Shown: positions 51,565 through 59,856 of the stretch, piece after piece
How positions within the stretch are numbered: the first letter of the stretch is position 1
How the letters are laid out: every line of letters starts with the position of its first letter
Assembly (NCBI RefSeq): GCF_049808615.1
Contig: NZ_JBNCAN010000002.1
Span: forward strand, 124,001 to 188,000
Reading direction: 5' to 3'
Length of the DNA stretch: 64,000 nucleotides
Origin: Modicisalibacter sp049808615
GTDB lineage: Bacteria; Pseudomonadota; Gammaproteobacteria; Pseudomonadales; Halomonadaceae
Notes under the pieces: generated by a model
What the model was told of the DNA's origin: nothing
Seen by the model: only the letters and a program-made list of their open reading frames with translations
Database searches by the model: none
Program-made: the position numbers and the translations under genes

Positions 51565-52337
51565 TGAAAAAGCAACTATGTGCACTGCTCTTCGCGCTGG
51601 TACCCCTTACCGTGCTGGGGGCCGGTGAAGAAAATGTCCATCTCGACGAGATGAATCCTGACCTGCATGACAAGGCGTCATTGCAAAACGGCATGAAGCT
51701 CTTCACCAACTACTGCATGGGCTGCCATTCTCTCGAGTACCAGCGCTACAGCCGGGCGGCAGAGGATCTGGACATTCCCCAGGAACTGGTCGAGGAGAAT
51801 CTCATTTTCGATGAGGATCTGGCCTTCAACGACCAGATGCGCGTCGCCATGGACGGAAACGATGCGGAAGGCTGGTTCGGTGCCGCGCCGCCCGACCTGA
51901 GCCTCACCGCGCGTCTGCGTGGCACGGATTGGATCTATACCTACCTGCGTAGCTTCTACAAGGATCCTGAGCGTCCTTGGGGCGTCAACAACACGGTATT
52001 CCCTTTGGTGGGTATGCCCAATGTGCTGGAGCCCTTGCAGGGTACTCAGGAAATGGTCTGTGCGCAGACTGAAAAGGCGACGGCACCGGATGCCGAGCTC
52101 GATCCGCTGTCGGGACTCTATAAATCCTGTCACGTGTTGCAGGTAACCGAGCCCGGCGAGATGGAGCCAGCGGAGTTCGATCAGGCCATGTGGGACCTGA
52201 CCAACTTCCTGGCCTATGTCGGTGAGCCGTCAAAGCTGCAGGCTCAGTCACTCGGGCCCAAGGTGCTGATCTTCATCTTCATCTTCGGCGTGATCGCGTA
52301 CTTCCTCAAGCGTGAATACTGGCGCGATATTCACTAG
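51564..52337 (+). CDS. petC: Cytochrome c1 of the bc1 complex
   Basis: Haem c subunit that passes electrons to soluble cytochrome c. The 257 residues begin with a cleavable signal (LCALLFALVPLTVLGAG). The haem-binding motif is CMGCH in NYCMGCHSLEYQRY, and the Met ligand candidate lies in LVGMPNVLEPLQG. One C-terminal helix (VLIFIFIFGVIAYFL) anchors it. It ends the petABC operon. Confidence 0.96.
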   Translation: MKKQLCALLFALVPLTVLGAGEENVHLDEMNPDLHDKASLQNGMKLFTNYCMGCHSLEYQRYSRAAEDLDIPQELVEENLIFDEDLAFNDQMRVAMDGNDAEGWFGAAPPDLSLTARLRGTDWIYTYLRSFYKDPERPWGVNNTVFPLVGMPNVLEPLQGTQEMVCAQTEKATAPDAELDPLSGLYKSCHVLQVTEPGEMEPAEFDQAMWDLTNFLAYVGEPSKLQAQSLGPKVLIFIFIFGVIAYFLKREYWRDIH

Positions 52338-52357
52338 AAAATTGTGTCAGGGAGGGT

Positions 52358-52394
52358 AAAAGGGCGCATGGCTCATCCGTCATGCGCTCTTTTT
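52358..52394 (+). terminator. Rho-independent terminator after petC
   Basis: AAAAG-GCGCATG pairs with CATGCGC-CTTTT (one mismatch) around a nine-base loop, ending in T5. The remaining 124 bases before sspA contain a TATCAT (52481-52486) that may be the sspA -10 box. Confidence 0.88.
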
Positions 52395-52518
52395 GTATCG
52401 GATGTCGGTGTGGATCAACCTTGCTGAACCGAAGCCTGTCGATTTCGACTGTGTACGACACGCGGTTCGGGCTGACGTGTTATCATTCTGGCTTTGAATT
52501 CAAGCGAGGAAGTGTTTC

Positions 52519-53145
52519 ATGGGTGTAGTGGCTAAACGGTCATCGATGACCTTCTATTCCGGTAGTCACGACCATTACAGCCATCGCGTGAGAATCGTGC
52601 TGGCGGAAAAAGGGGTCGCGGTGGATATCGTCGATGTCGATGAGGATAACCGGCCCGCCGAACTGGCGGATCTCAATCCGTACAACAGCGTCCCCACCTT
52701 GCTGGATCGTGATCTGGTGCTTTATGAGTCCAAAGTGATGATGGAGTACCTGGACGAGCGCTTTCCTCATCCGCCCTTGCTGCCCGTTTATCCCGTCGCT
52801 CGGGCCCAGAGTCGCTTATGGATGCACCGTATCGAGCGAGAGTGGTGCCCATTGGTGGAAGAGGTTCTCCACTCAGGCAAGAAGGATGCGGAGCGAGCCC
52901 GCAAAGAATTGCGCGAAAGCCTGATAGGGATCACCCCGATCTTCGACGATATGGACTTCTTCATGAGCGAAGATTTCTCGCTGGTCGATTGTTGCATTGC
53001 ACCGATCCTCTGGCGTTTACCCATTCTGGGCATCGAGCTACCCGAGAAGCAGGTCACACCGCTGATCGGTTACATGGAGCGCTTGTTCAATCGGGATGCC
53101 TTCAAGGCGTCGCTGTCCGAGGCCGAGCGCGAAATGCGGCCCTGA
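52519..53145 (+). CDS. sspA: Stringent starvation protein A
   Basis: RNA-polymerase-associated protein with a glutathione S-transferase fold; lacks glutathione activity and aids stationary-phase and acid-stress gene expression. The 208 residues show the thioredoxin-like N-terminal part (MTFYSGSHDHYSHRVRIVLA, YNSVPTLLDRDLVLYESKVM) and the helical C-terminal domain. GAGGA precedes the ATG. sspB follows after 65 bases. Confidence 0.95.
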   Translation: MGVVAKRSSMTFYSGSHDHYSHRVRIVLAEKGVAVDIVDVDEDNRPAELADLNPYNSVPTLLDRDLVLYESKVMMEYLDERFPHPPLLPVYPVARAQSRLWMHRIEREWCPLVEEVLHSGKKDAERARKELRESLIGITPIFDDMDFFMSEDFSLVDCCIAPILWRLPILGIELPEKQVTPLIGYMERLFNRDAFKASLSEAEREMRP

Positions 53146-53210
53146 CAAGCGCATCAACGTGCCGTTGAAAAACGATCATCGATCACACATCAATTCCAAG
53201 GGGGCAAGCC

Positions 53211-53726
53211 ATGCTGTCCAGTCGTCCCTATCTTGTTAGAGGCCTTTATGAATGGCTTCTGGATAATGAGTTAACACCGTACATCGTCGTCGATGCTGAG
53301 CGCGAGGCAGTGAGGGTGCCCCAGCAGTTCATACAGAATGGCCAGATCGTGCTCAATATTGCGCCCACCGCGGTACGCGAATTGAATATGGCGAACGATT
53401 TCCTCACCTTCGACGCGCGCTTTGGCGGACATCCAATGGAGGTTGTCGTGCCCTTTGATGCCTTGATTGCAATCTATGCGCGGGAGAACGGAGTGGGCAT
53501 GGTGTTCGGTCATGAGCCGGTAATGCCCGGGCATGACGAGGCGGCGACGCAAGAAGCGAAGCAGGCGGAGGAGCGTCCTGCACTCGAGAGTGTGGATGTC
53601 GGCGAACAGGGCGCTACCCGGCAGAATGCCGACGAGAAAGAGGCCGGTAAGAAAGAACCCGATAAGAAAGGGCCCGGCAAGAAAAAGACGGACAAGGAAC
53701 GGCCATCGCTACGCGTCATCAAATGA
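53211..53726 (+). CDS. sspB: ClpXP protease specificity-enhancing factor SspB
   Basis: Adapter that delivers ssrA-tagged proteins to ClpXP. The folded domain covers about residues 1-110 (SRPYLVRGLYEWLLDNELTP, FDARFGGHPMEVVVPFDAL). The tail is a long charged linker rich in Lys and Gly ending in SLRVIK, which matches the ClpX-binding end of E. coli SspB (ALRVVK). Linker composition is unusual (GKKEPDKKGPGKKKTDKE). Confidence 0.95.
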   Translation: MLSSRPYLVRGLYEWLLDNELTPYIVVDAEREAVRVPQQFIQNGQIVLNIAPTAVRELNMANDFLTFDARFGGHPMEVVVPFDALIAIYARENGVGMVFGHEPVMPGHDEAATQEAKQAEERPALESVDVGEQGATRQNADEKEAGKKEPDKKGPGKKKTDKERPSLRVIK

Positions 53727-53777
53727 CCACATTCCATGTCTGATCTGGTGCATGTGACTCAGCCTTACGCCATGAAG

Positions 53778-53813
53778 AAAAAAAGCGGATGATCTCGGTC
53801 ATCCGCTTTTTTT
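53778..53813 (+). terminator. Bidirectional terminator between sspB and dolP
   Basis: AAAAAAAGCGGATGA pairs with TCATCCGCTTTTTTT around a six-base loop (TCTCGG). A and T runs on both sides let it act for both convergent genes. Confidence 0.95.
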
Positions 53814-53829
53814 CATGCTCGGAGAGAAC

Positions 53830-54411
53830 TCAGTCGAGATAGTCGAAAATCTTGATGACGCGCTGTACGCCGCCTACCTTCGAAACGACATCGACCACAC
53901 GCTGAGCCTCCTGGCGAGTCACCATCCCCATCAGGTAAACGGTGGCATTCTCGCTGATGACTTCCACATGGCGGGAATCGATATCTTCGCTGGCCGCCAG
54001 GCGGGTTTCGATGTTGGTTTCCAGCCAGTTGTCGGTCATGCGCTGGCTAAGCGGTAGATTGGCCGCCACCATCAGTTCGTTGTGTACCTGGCGTACCTGA
54101 CGGGTATTGCGCGCGATCTCTCCGGCCTTGTCCTTGAGTTCCTGGCTGGGCACCTGACCGTACAACAACACCACGCCATTGTAGCTGTTGACGCCGACCC
54201 GTGCATCACCCAGGCGGGCATCGTTTTTCTCCATGGCATCCTGGATCTTGCTCTCGATGCTTCCATCCTCGACGCGCATGCCTGCGGTACGCGCGCCGTA
54301 ATCCTCTCCTTCCGGAGACGGTGTGGTGGCGTTATTGATAACCGAGCATCCGCCGAGCCCCAATGCAAGGGCGAGTAGAACGGGGGTAAACAGTGGTTTT
54401 TTCATCGTCAT
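53830..54411 (-). CDS. dolP: Outer-membrane lipoprotein with two BON domains (DolP/YraP)
   Basis: Lipoprotein involved in outer-membrane integrity at division sites in E. coli. The ATG at 54411 (overlapping the diaA stop) gives 193 residues; an ATG at 54405 is equally possible. Signal with lipobox LGGCS (Cys about 21). The two BON domains are at about 45-115 and 123-193 (VGVNSYNGVVLLYGQV; ISENATVYLMGMVTRQEAQR). Confidence 0.92.
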   Translation of the reverse strand: MTMKKPLFTPVLLALALGLGGCSVINNATTPSPEGEDYGARTAGMRVEDGSIESKIQDAMEKNDARLGDARVGVNSYNGVVLLYGQVPSQELKDKAGEIARNTRQVRQVHNELMVAANLPLSQRMTDNWLETNIETRLAASEDIDSRHVEVISENATVYLMGMVTRQEAQRVVDVVSKVGGVQRVIKIFDYLD

Positions 54412-55004
54412 CACTCGTTGCTGCCAAAAAGCTGTTCGTCGATAAGGTCGCACAGGCAGTGTATCACCAGCAGGTGGACCTCCTGGATGCGCGCGGTGGA
54501 AGTGGCCGGCACGCGAATCTCGCAATCGTCGCGGCCCAATAATGAAGCCATATCGCCCCCGTCGCGTCCGGTCAAGGCGATGACGGTCATATCCCGATCA
54601 TGGGCTGCCTGAATCGCCTGAACCACATTGGGTGAATTGCCGCTGGTGGAGATCGCCAGAAGGATGTCTCCAGGTTGTCCCAGGGCTCGCACCTGTTTGG
54701 AAAACACCTCGTTGTAGCTATAGTCATTGGCGATCGATGTCAATGTCGAGGTGTCGGTAGTCAAGGCCAGGGCGGGAAGGCTCGGGCGTTCGCGTTCGAA
54801 GCGATTGAGCAGCTCCGAGGAGAAGTGCTGGCTGTCCCCGGCGCTGCCGCCGTTACCGCAGGTCAAGATCTTGCCTTCGCTGACCAGGCACTGAACCATC
54901 ATCTGGCTGGCGACTTCGATGAAGGGGGGTAGCACTTCGCTGGCATAGGTCTTGGTATCGATGCTGGCGTTGAAGTGGTCAAGAATGCGCGCTTGAAAAT
55001 CCAT
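54411..55004 (-). CDS. diaA: DnaA initiator-associating protein DiaA (SIS domain)
   Basis: SIS-domain protein which in E. coli forms tetramers that promote DnaA assembly at oriC; it is related to GmhA phosphoheptose isomerase. The ATG at 55004 gives 197 residues. Motifs are LTCGNGGSAGDSQHFSSELL and LLAISTSGNSPNVVQAI. Position between yraN and dolP supports DiaA over GmhA. Longer in-frame readings overlap yraN and are rejected. Confidence 0.92.
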   Translation of the reverse strand: MDFQARILDHFNASIDTKTYASEVLPPFIEVASQMMVQCLVSEGKILTCGNGGSAGDSQHFSSELLNRFERERPSLPALALTTDTSTLTSIANDYSYNEVFSKQVRALGQPGDILLAISTSGNSPNVVQAIQAAHDRDMTVIALTGRDGGDMASLLGRDDCEIRVPATSTARIQEVHLLVIHCLCDLIDEQLFGSNE

Positions 55005-55027
55005 AGTGAGCCAAGGTCCAGTGACAG

Positions 55028-55396
55028 TCAGAACGCGTCGAAGGCGGCGCGTACCCAGGTGAACTCCAATTGTGGTGCGGTGCCGATGACACCCACTACA
55101 TCGAAGCGGCATGCACATGATAGCCGGTTGCGCAGCAGATAAAAACGAGCGGCGCGAATCAAGCGGCGCTGCTTGGCGAGATTGACGGTCTCCAGCGGAT
55201 GACCATGGCGGGTGTCGGCGCGATGACGCACCTCGACGAATACGAGGGTATCGCCATCGCGCATGATCAAATCAATTTCCCCGCCCTTGGCATGCTGGTT
55301 GCGGGCGACGAGGCTGAGGCCACGGGCCTCGAGCCAGTCTGCCGTGACGCCTTCGATCGCTTCGCCTCGGGAGCGCGCATCGTTACGGCGCCTCAT
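55028..55396 (-). CDS. yraN: UPF0102 family endonuclease-like protein YraN
   Basis: Predicted nuclease-fold protein of unknown role, 122 residues. The ATG at 55396 overlaps the end of lpoA by 14 bases. Family pattern RSRGEAIEGVTADWLEARG and the PD-(D/E)XK-like core GGEIDLIMRDGDTLVFVEVRHR are present. Starts further upstream would lie inside lpoA. Confidence 0.91.
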   Translation of the reverse strand: MRRRNDARSRGEAIEGVTADWLEARGLSLVARNQHAKGGEIDLIMRDGDTLVFVEVRHRADTRHGHPLETVNLAKQRRLIRAARFYLLRNRLSCACRFDVVGVIGTAPQLEFTWVRAAFDAF

Positions 55397-57173
55397 CGAC
55401 GGGCTCCAGGCTTGGGATGTTGTAGAGAGGAGGTTGAGGTACGCCGCTGACGAAACGTGCCCAGGGCAAGTCGCGGCGTATGCGTCGGTCGGGACCGGCA
55501 CTCAAAGCGCCGGTGGCGCCATACAATTCATTGCTGGGTAACAGCTTGAACAAGGGCAGTCTGCGACCCAGCTCATAGGCATCGACGCCCATGGCATTGA
55601 GCTTGAACAGGGCGGGTTCGTTGTTGTCGCGCAATTCCTGGTAGCTTTCGGCAAAGGGCAGAGCATCGGTTCCGCCAACGGCGGCATCGGGAATCAGCCA
55701 GGGGATATCGATGAACGACACGCCATTGAGATCGTGATCGGCCTGCGGCTGTGGGCGTCCTTCGAACAGGTGCGAAGTAGCGTAAATGGGCAGGTCGCCG
55801 GCGTAGAAGAACTTCAGTGTCGGTGGTACCTGACGGGCATAATCAGGCAAGGCAAGCAGGAACAGCATGTCCAGGTCGCGCCGAGCGCGCTTGCCACGGA
55901 CATCGAGGAGTGGGCGTACTGCGTTTGCCACCATTCCTTCGGGGTCGTAATCGATGGCGCTGGCTATTTCGCCACCCTGCTCCTGCCAGGTTTGCCGGAA
56001 TGCTTCGCCGACACGACGACCCCAGGGGTTATTGGGTATCAGCATGCCGGCGAGGCGATGGCCATCCAGCCGGGCACGCCTGGCGACCTGGCGCGCCTCG
56101 TCCTCGGCGGACAAGCCGAACTGGAAAAGATCCTCGGCGTGGTTTTCTTCTGCAGTACCGTAATTGAGTGCCAGGGTGGGCAAGGGGACGTTGTTGCCAA
56201 GCTCCAGCCGTGACACCGTGTCCTTGTCGAGGGGGCCGATCACTACCTGAGCGCCGGCCATGGAGGCGCGGGCATAAAGTGTCTCCATGTCTGCGTCCCG
56301 GGTGTCGTAAAAGCTCAGTCGCGGTGTCTGCTCTCCTTGGTCCAGCGCATTCATGTGGCGTACCTGCATGCCCTGCCGAATGGCCTCGGCCACATTGGCC
56401 AGGGGGCCGGATTCGGGAAGAAAGACCGCGATATGACGTACATCCTGCCCACGCAACTCGCGCAGGGCTCGGAGATTGTCGGGCAGGCGTCTGGCGGCGG
56501 GGTGCTCGGGGAAGCGCTGCCGCCACTGCTCAATGCGTGTGAACAGGCGATCCACGTCACCACCGTTGCGGCGCTGCACCTTGATCAGGGCCACCCAGCC
56601 TCGAGCGATGTCATCACCGGAGCGCGCCAACTGGTCAAGAGAAGGGCCACGCAGGCGGGTCATTTGGCGCCAGATGTCATCATTGAGATCGAAGGGCGCC
56701 TGTTGCCGTTGCAGGTCGATCAACTGTTCGGCAGCGTCGGCCGGTTGTCCGGTCAATCCCAGTGCCAGGCCACGGCGATACTTGAGCGTCTGGGCGTCGT
56801 CGTCAGGTATCGTCAGGTTGTAATCCAGAATGGACGTTGCCTGCAGGACGCTCTGGCCATCTTCCTGATCCAGACCAAGATACGACAGCAGCAGTGCCCA
56901 GCGCAGGCGGGCCGCGTTTTGAAGTTGTATCGAATCGATATCGCCGGCGATCTGCAGGGCCTGCGCCTTGTCACCGCGACGTGCTAGGATGTCGGCGGCC
57001 TCGAGCCGTGTCAGCGCCGCTTCTCGAGCGCTCTGGCCTTGTGCCTGGCGCAGCAACTCGGCAGGTTCCTTGCTCACCTGGGCGGGTTCCATCATCTGTT
57101 GCTGAGCGGCACAGCCGACCATCAAAAGCGCTACCAAGCCTGCGCTAAGTAGCCGTCGCAGTGATTTGTGCAT
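55383..57173 (-). CDS. lpoA: Penicillin-binding protein activator LpoA
   Basis: Outer-membrane lipoprotein that activates PBP1A. The ATG at 57173 (MHKSLRRLLSAGL) has AAGGA upstream and gives 596 residues, slightly shorter than the E. coli protein; a GTG at 57197 is the alternative. Lipobox LMVGC (Cys21). The N-terminal half is helical and TPR-like, the C-terminal half a periplasmic-binding-protein fold (IAVFLPESGPLANVAEAIRQ, AQVVIGPLDKDTVSRL). Divergent from rsmI. Confidence 0.93.
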   Translation of the reverse strand: MHKSLRRLLSAGLVALLMVGCAAQQQMMEPAQVSKEPAELLRQAQGQSAREAALTRLEAADILARRGDKAQALQIAGDIDSIQLQNAARLRWALLLSYLGLDQEDGQSVLQATSILDYNLTIPDDDAQTLKYRRGLALGLTGQPADAAEQLIDLQRQQAPFDLNDDIWRQMTRLRGPSLDQLARSGDDIARGWVALIKVQRRNGGDVDRLFTRIEQWRQRFPEHPAARRLPDNLRALRELRGQDVRHIAVFLPESGPLANVAEAIRQGMQVRHMNALDQGEQTPRLSFYDTRDADMETLYARASMAGAQVVIGPLDKDTVSRLELGNNVPLPTLALNYGTAEENHAEDLFQFGLSAEDEARQVARRARLDGHRLAGMLIPNNPWGRRVGEAFRQTWQEQGGEIASAIDYDPEGMVANAVRPLLDVRGKRARRDLDMLFLLALPDYARQVPPTLKFFYAGDLPIYATSHLFEGRPQPQADHDLNGVSFIDIPWLIPDAAVGGTDALPFAESYQELRDNNEPALFKLNAMGVDAYELGRRLPLFKLLPSNELYGATGALSAGPDRRIRRDLPWARFVSGVPQPPLYNIPSLEPVDEAP

Positions 57174-57287
57174 GGTGTCCGTTTCCTTGTCCTTCACGGA
57201 GTTCGATTCGATAACGATGAGTTCAACCGGTAGGGAAACACGCCTTCGACGAGCGCCAACGACAACGTTCTACTTCGAGATTGAACC

Positions 57288-58142
57288 ATGACCGCATCTG
57301 CCAGTGGCACATTGTACGTGGTGGCCACGCCGATTGGTAACCTCGATGATCTCTCGCCGCGAGCCGTGCGAACATTGGAAAGCGTTGCCCTGGTTGCCGC
57401 TGAAGATACCCGGCATTCGGCGCGACTGCTACAGCATCTTGGACTCCATATCCCGCTGCTGTCATTGCACGAACACAACGAGGCCGGACGGGTCGATCAG
57501 CTTTTCGACCGCCTTGCACAAGGTGACGATCTGGCCTTGATCAGCGATGCGGGGACACCACTGATCTGTGACCCCGGCTTTGTGCTGGTGCGTGAACTGC
57601 GGCAGCGCGGAGCCCGGGTCGTGCCGATTCCCGGCCCCTGTGCTTTGATTGCCGCGCTTTCCGCTGCTGGCCTGCCCACGGATCGCTTTCTCTTTGCCGG
57701 CTTCTTGCCCGCCAAGGAGGGCGCCCGGCGAACCCGGATCCAGGCGCTGAGCGAGCATGAAGAAACGCTGGTATTTTATGAGTCCCCGCACCGCATCCAT
57801 GCCTCTCTGGCCTCGTTTGATGCGCTGTTGGGAGAGCGCCGGCTGGTGCTGGCCAGGGAGCTGACCAAGACCTTCGAGACGTTTCTCGAAGGCACTGCCG
57901 CTCAGTTGCTGGGGCGCATGGCGGAAGATCCGAATCAGTCCCGGGGGGAGTTCGTCATCATGGTGGCGGGCGCGCCGGCGCAGATCAGTGAGACGACGAC
58001 CCTGGATGCCCAGGCGCTACTGAGTGCGTTGCTTGAAGAAGGCGTCGGCGTCAAGCAGGCTGCTGCGGTGGTTGCCCGACTCATGGGAGGACGCAAGAGG
58101 GACTGGTACGAACAGGCGCTGGCCCTCAAGGGAGGCAATTAA
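57288..58142 (+). CDS. rsmI: 16S rRNA (cytidine(1402)-2'-O)-methyltransferase
   Basis: SAM-dependent 2'-O-methylation of C1402 in the decoding centre. The 284 residues have the tetrapyrrole-methylase-like start GTLYVVATPIGNLDDLSPRA, LISDAGTPLICDPG and the C-terminal ERRLVLARELTKTFETFLEG. Divergent from lpoA, with rnpB directly downstream. Confidence 0.95.
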   Translation: MTASASGTLYVVATPIGNLDDLSPRAVRTLESVALVAAEDTRHSARLLQHLGLHIPLLSLHEHNEAGRVDQLFDRLAQGDDLALISDAGTPLICDPGFVLVRELRQRGARVVPIPGPCALIAALSAAGLPTDRFLFAGFLPAKEGARRTRIQALSEHEETLVFYESPHRIHASLASFDALLGERRLVLARELTKTFETFLEGTAAQLLGRMAEDPNQSRGEFVIMVAGAPAQISETTTLDAQALLSALLEEGVGVKQAAAVVARLMGGRKRDWYEQALALKGGN

Positions 58143-58151
58143 GGGATGCTA

Positions 58152-58181
58152 TTGTTAAGGCATCCTGGGCGCTGCTATTCT
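58152..58181 (+). promoter_or_regulatory. Promoter of rnpB
   Basis: -35 TTGTTA (58152-58157), 18-base spacer, -10 TATTCT (58176-58181), followed by the GC-rich TGCGCGC discriminator and the RNA start nine bases later at 58191. It begins ten bases after the rsmI stop. Confidence 0.6.
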
Positions 58182-58190
58182 TGCGCGCTT

Positions 58191-58540
<350 letters not shown>

Positions 58541-58573
58541 ATCCTGACATTTCAACGCTCGTTCGAGAACCGC

Positions 58574-59533
58574 ATGCCGCATAGCGTAAATGGCTCATCT
58601 TCACCTACCGACTATCGTCATGCCAGCGTGCTACTCGAAGGGGCCGTCGATACCCTGATCCACGATGCCGATGGGGTGTATCTGGACGGCACCTTCGGCC
58701 GTGGCGGGCATGCGCGGGCCATCCTTGCGCGTCTGGGCGGCGGTGGGCGTCTTCTGGCCATTGACCGCGATCCGCAGGCCTTGGCCGAGGCCCGCCGCAT
58801 CAAAGATCAACGTTTTTCGATGCATGCCGATATCTTCAGTCGTCTGGGCGATATCGCCCGGGAGCAAGGTGTGCACGGACAACTTGCAGGCATACTGCTG
58901 GATGTGGGCGTGTCCTCACCGCAACTCGACGATCCCGAGCGTGGCTTCAGTTTTTTGCGTGATGGCCCGCTCGACATGCGTATGGACCCGGACAGTGGTG
59001 AAAGTGCCGCGCAGTGGTTGAGCCATGCCAGCGAAAGCGACATCGCCTGGGTGTTCAAGACCTATGGGGAAGAGCGCTTTGCCAAGCGCATGGCCCGCGC
59101 CATCGTCGAACGGCGGCGTCAGGCGCCCATTACCCGTACCGGTGATCTGGCAGAGCTGCTCAAGGCGGCTCATCCTGCATGGGAGAAAGGCAAGCATCCG
59201 GCGACCCGCGCCTTTCAGGCGCTGCGCATCCATGTCAATCGTGAACTCGAGGAGTTGGATGTCGCGCTGGAGGCGGCCCTGGCGGCTCTGGCGCCGGGGG
59301 GGCATCTGGTGGTGATCAGCTTTCACTCTCTCGAGGACCGTCGGGTCAAACGCTTCATCCGTCATCATGTGCGCGGTGACACACATCTTCCCCGAGGCAT
59401 GCCGGTACGCGACGATCAACTGGCGCGTCGCCTCGAACCCCTGGGCAAGGCCCGTCGTCCGGGGCGAGAGGAAGTCGAGGACAATCCAAGGGCTCGTAGT
59501 GCTGTGATGCGAGCGGCTCGCAAAATCAACTGA
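58574..59533 (+). CDS. rsmH: 16S rRNA (cytosine(1402)-N4)-methyltransferase
   Basis: SAM-dependent N4-methylation of C1402, partner modification to RsmI. The ATG at 58574 (MPHSVNGSSSPTDYRH) gives 319 residues; a start at 58496 would lie inside rnpB. Motifs are YLDGTFGRGGHARAIL, ILLDVGVSSPQLDDPERGFSF and VISFHSLEDRRVKRF. It lies only 33 bases after rnpB, with no mraZ between, and opens the division/cell-wall cluster. Confidence 0.95.
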   Translation: MPHSVNGSSSPTDYRHASVLLEGAVDTLIHDADGVYLDGTFGRGGHARAILARLGGGGRLLAIDRDPQALAEARRIKDQRFSMHADIFSRLGDIAREQGVHGQLAGILLDVGVSSPQLDDPERGFSFLRDGPLDMRMDPDSGESAAQWLSHASESDIAWVFKTYGEERFAKRMARAIVERRRQAPITRTGDLAELLKAAHPAWEKGKHPATRAFQALRIHVNRELEELDVALEAALAALAPGGHLVVISFHSLEDRRVKRFIRHHVRGDTHLPRGMPVRDDQLARRLEPLGKARRPGREEVEDNPRARSAVMRAARKIN

Positions 59534-59538
59534 AGGCC

Positions 59539-59856
59539 ATGGTGCAAAAACGAGTAAAAGCGTCGACGAGTGTGACGAAACAACTTTTAGGCTGGCGACA
59601 ACTACTGGTGCTGTTGTTGGTGGGGGTGGTGTTGGCCAGCGCTCTAGCGGTGATTACCTGTGCCCACTTCACCCGCGTGGAGTATGCGCGCCTGCAGCAG
59701 CTCGAGCGGAAACAGGATCAGTTGCAAACTGAATGGGGACAACTGCTGCTGGAAGAAAGCACCTGGTCGGCACCTTCCCGCATCGAGCGCCTGGCCAGTG
59801 AACGCCTCGGCATGCACGTGCCGGAACTGACGGAGATCAGGGTGATTCGCCGATGA
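59539..59856 (+). CDS. ftsL: Cell division protein FtsL
   Basis: Small bitopic protein of the FtsQLB complex that activates septal synthesis. The 105 residues have a short cytoplasmic N-terminus, one helix (LLVLLLVGVVLASALAVIT) and a periplasmic leucine-zipper-like coiled coil (YARLQQLERKQDQLQTEWGQ). It starts five bases after rsmH and overlaps ftsI by four bases. Confidence 0.92.
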   Translation: MVQKRVKASTSVTKQLLGWRQLLVLLLVGVVLASALAVITCAHFTRVEYARLQQLERKQDQLQTEWGQLLLEESTWSAPSRIERLASERLGMHVPELTEIRVIRR

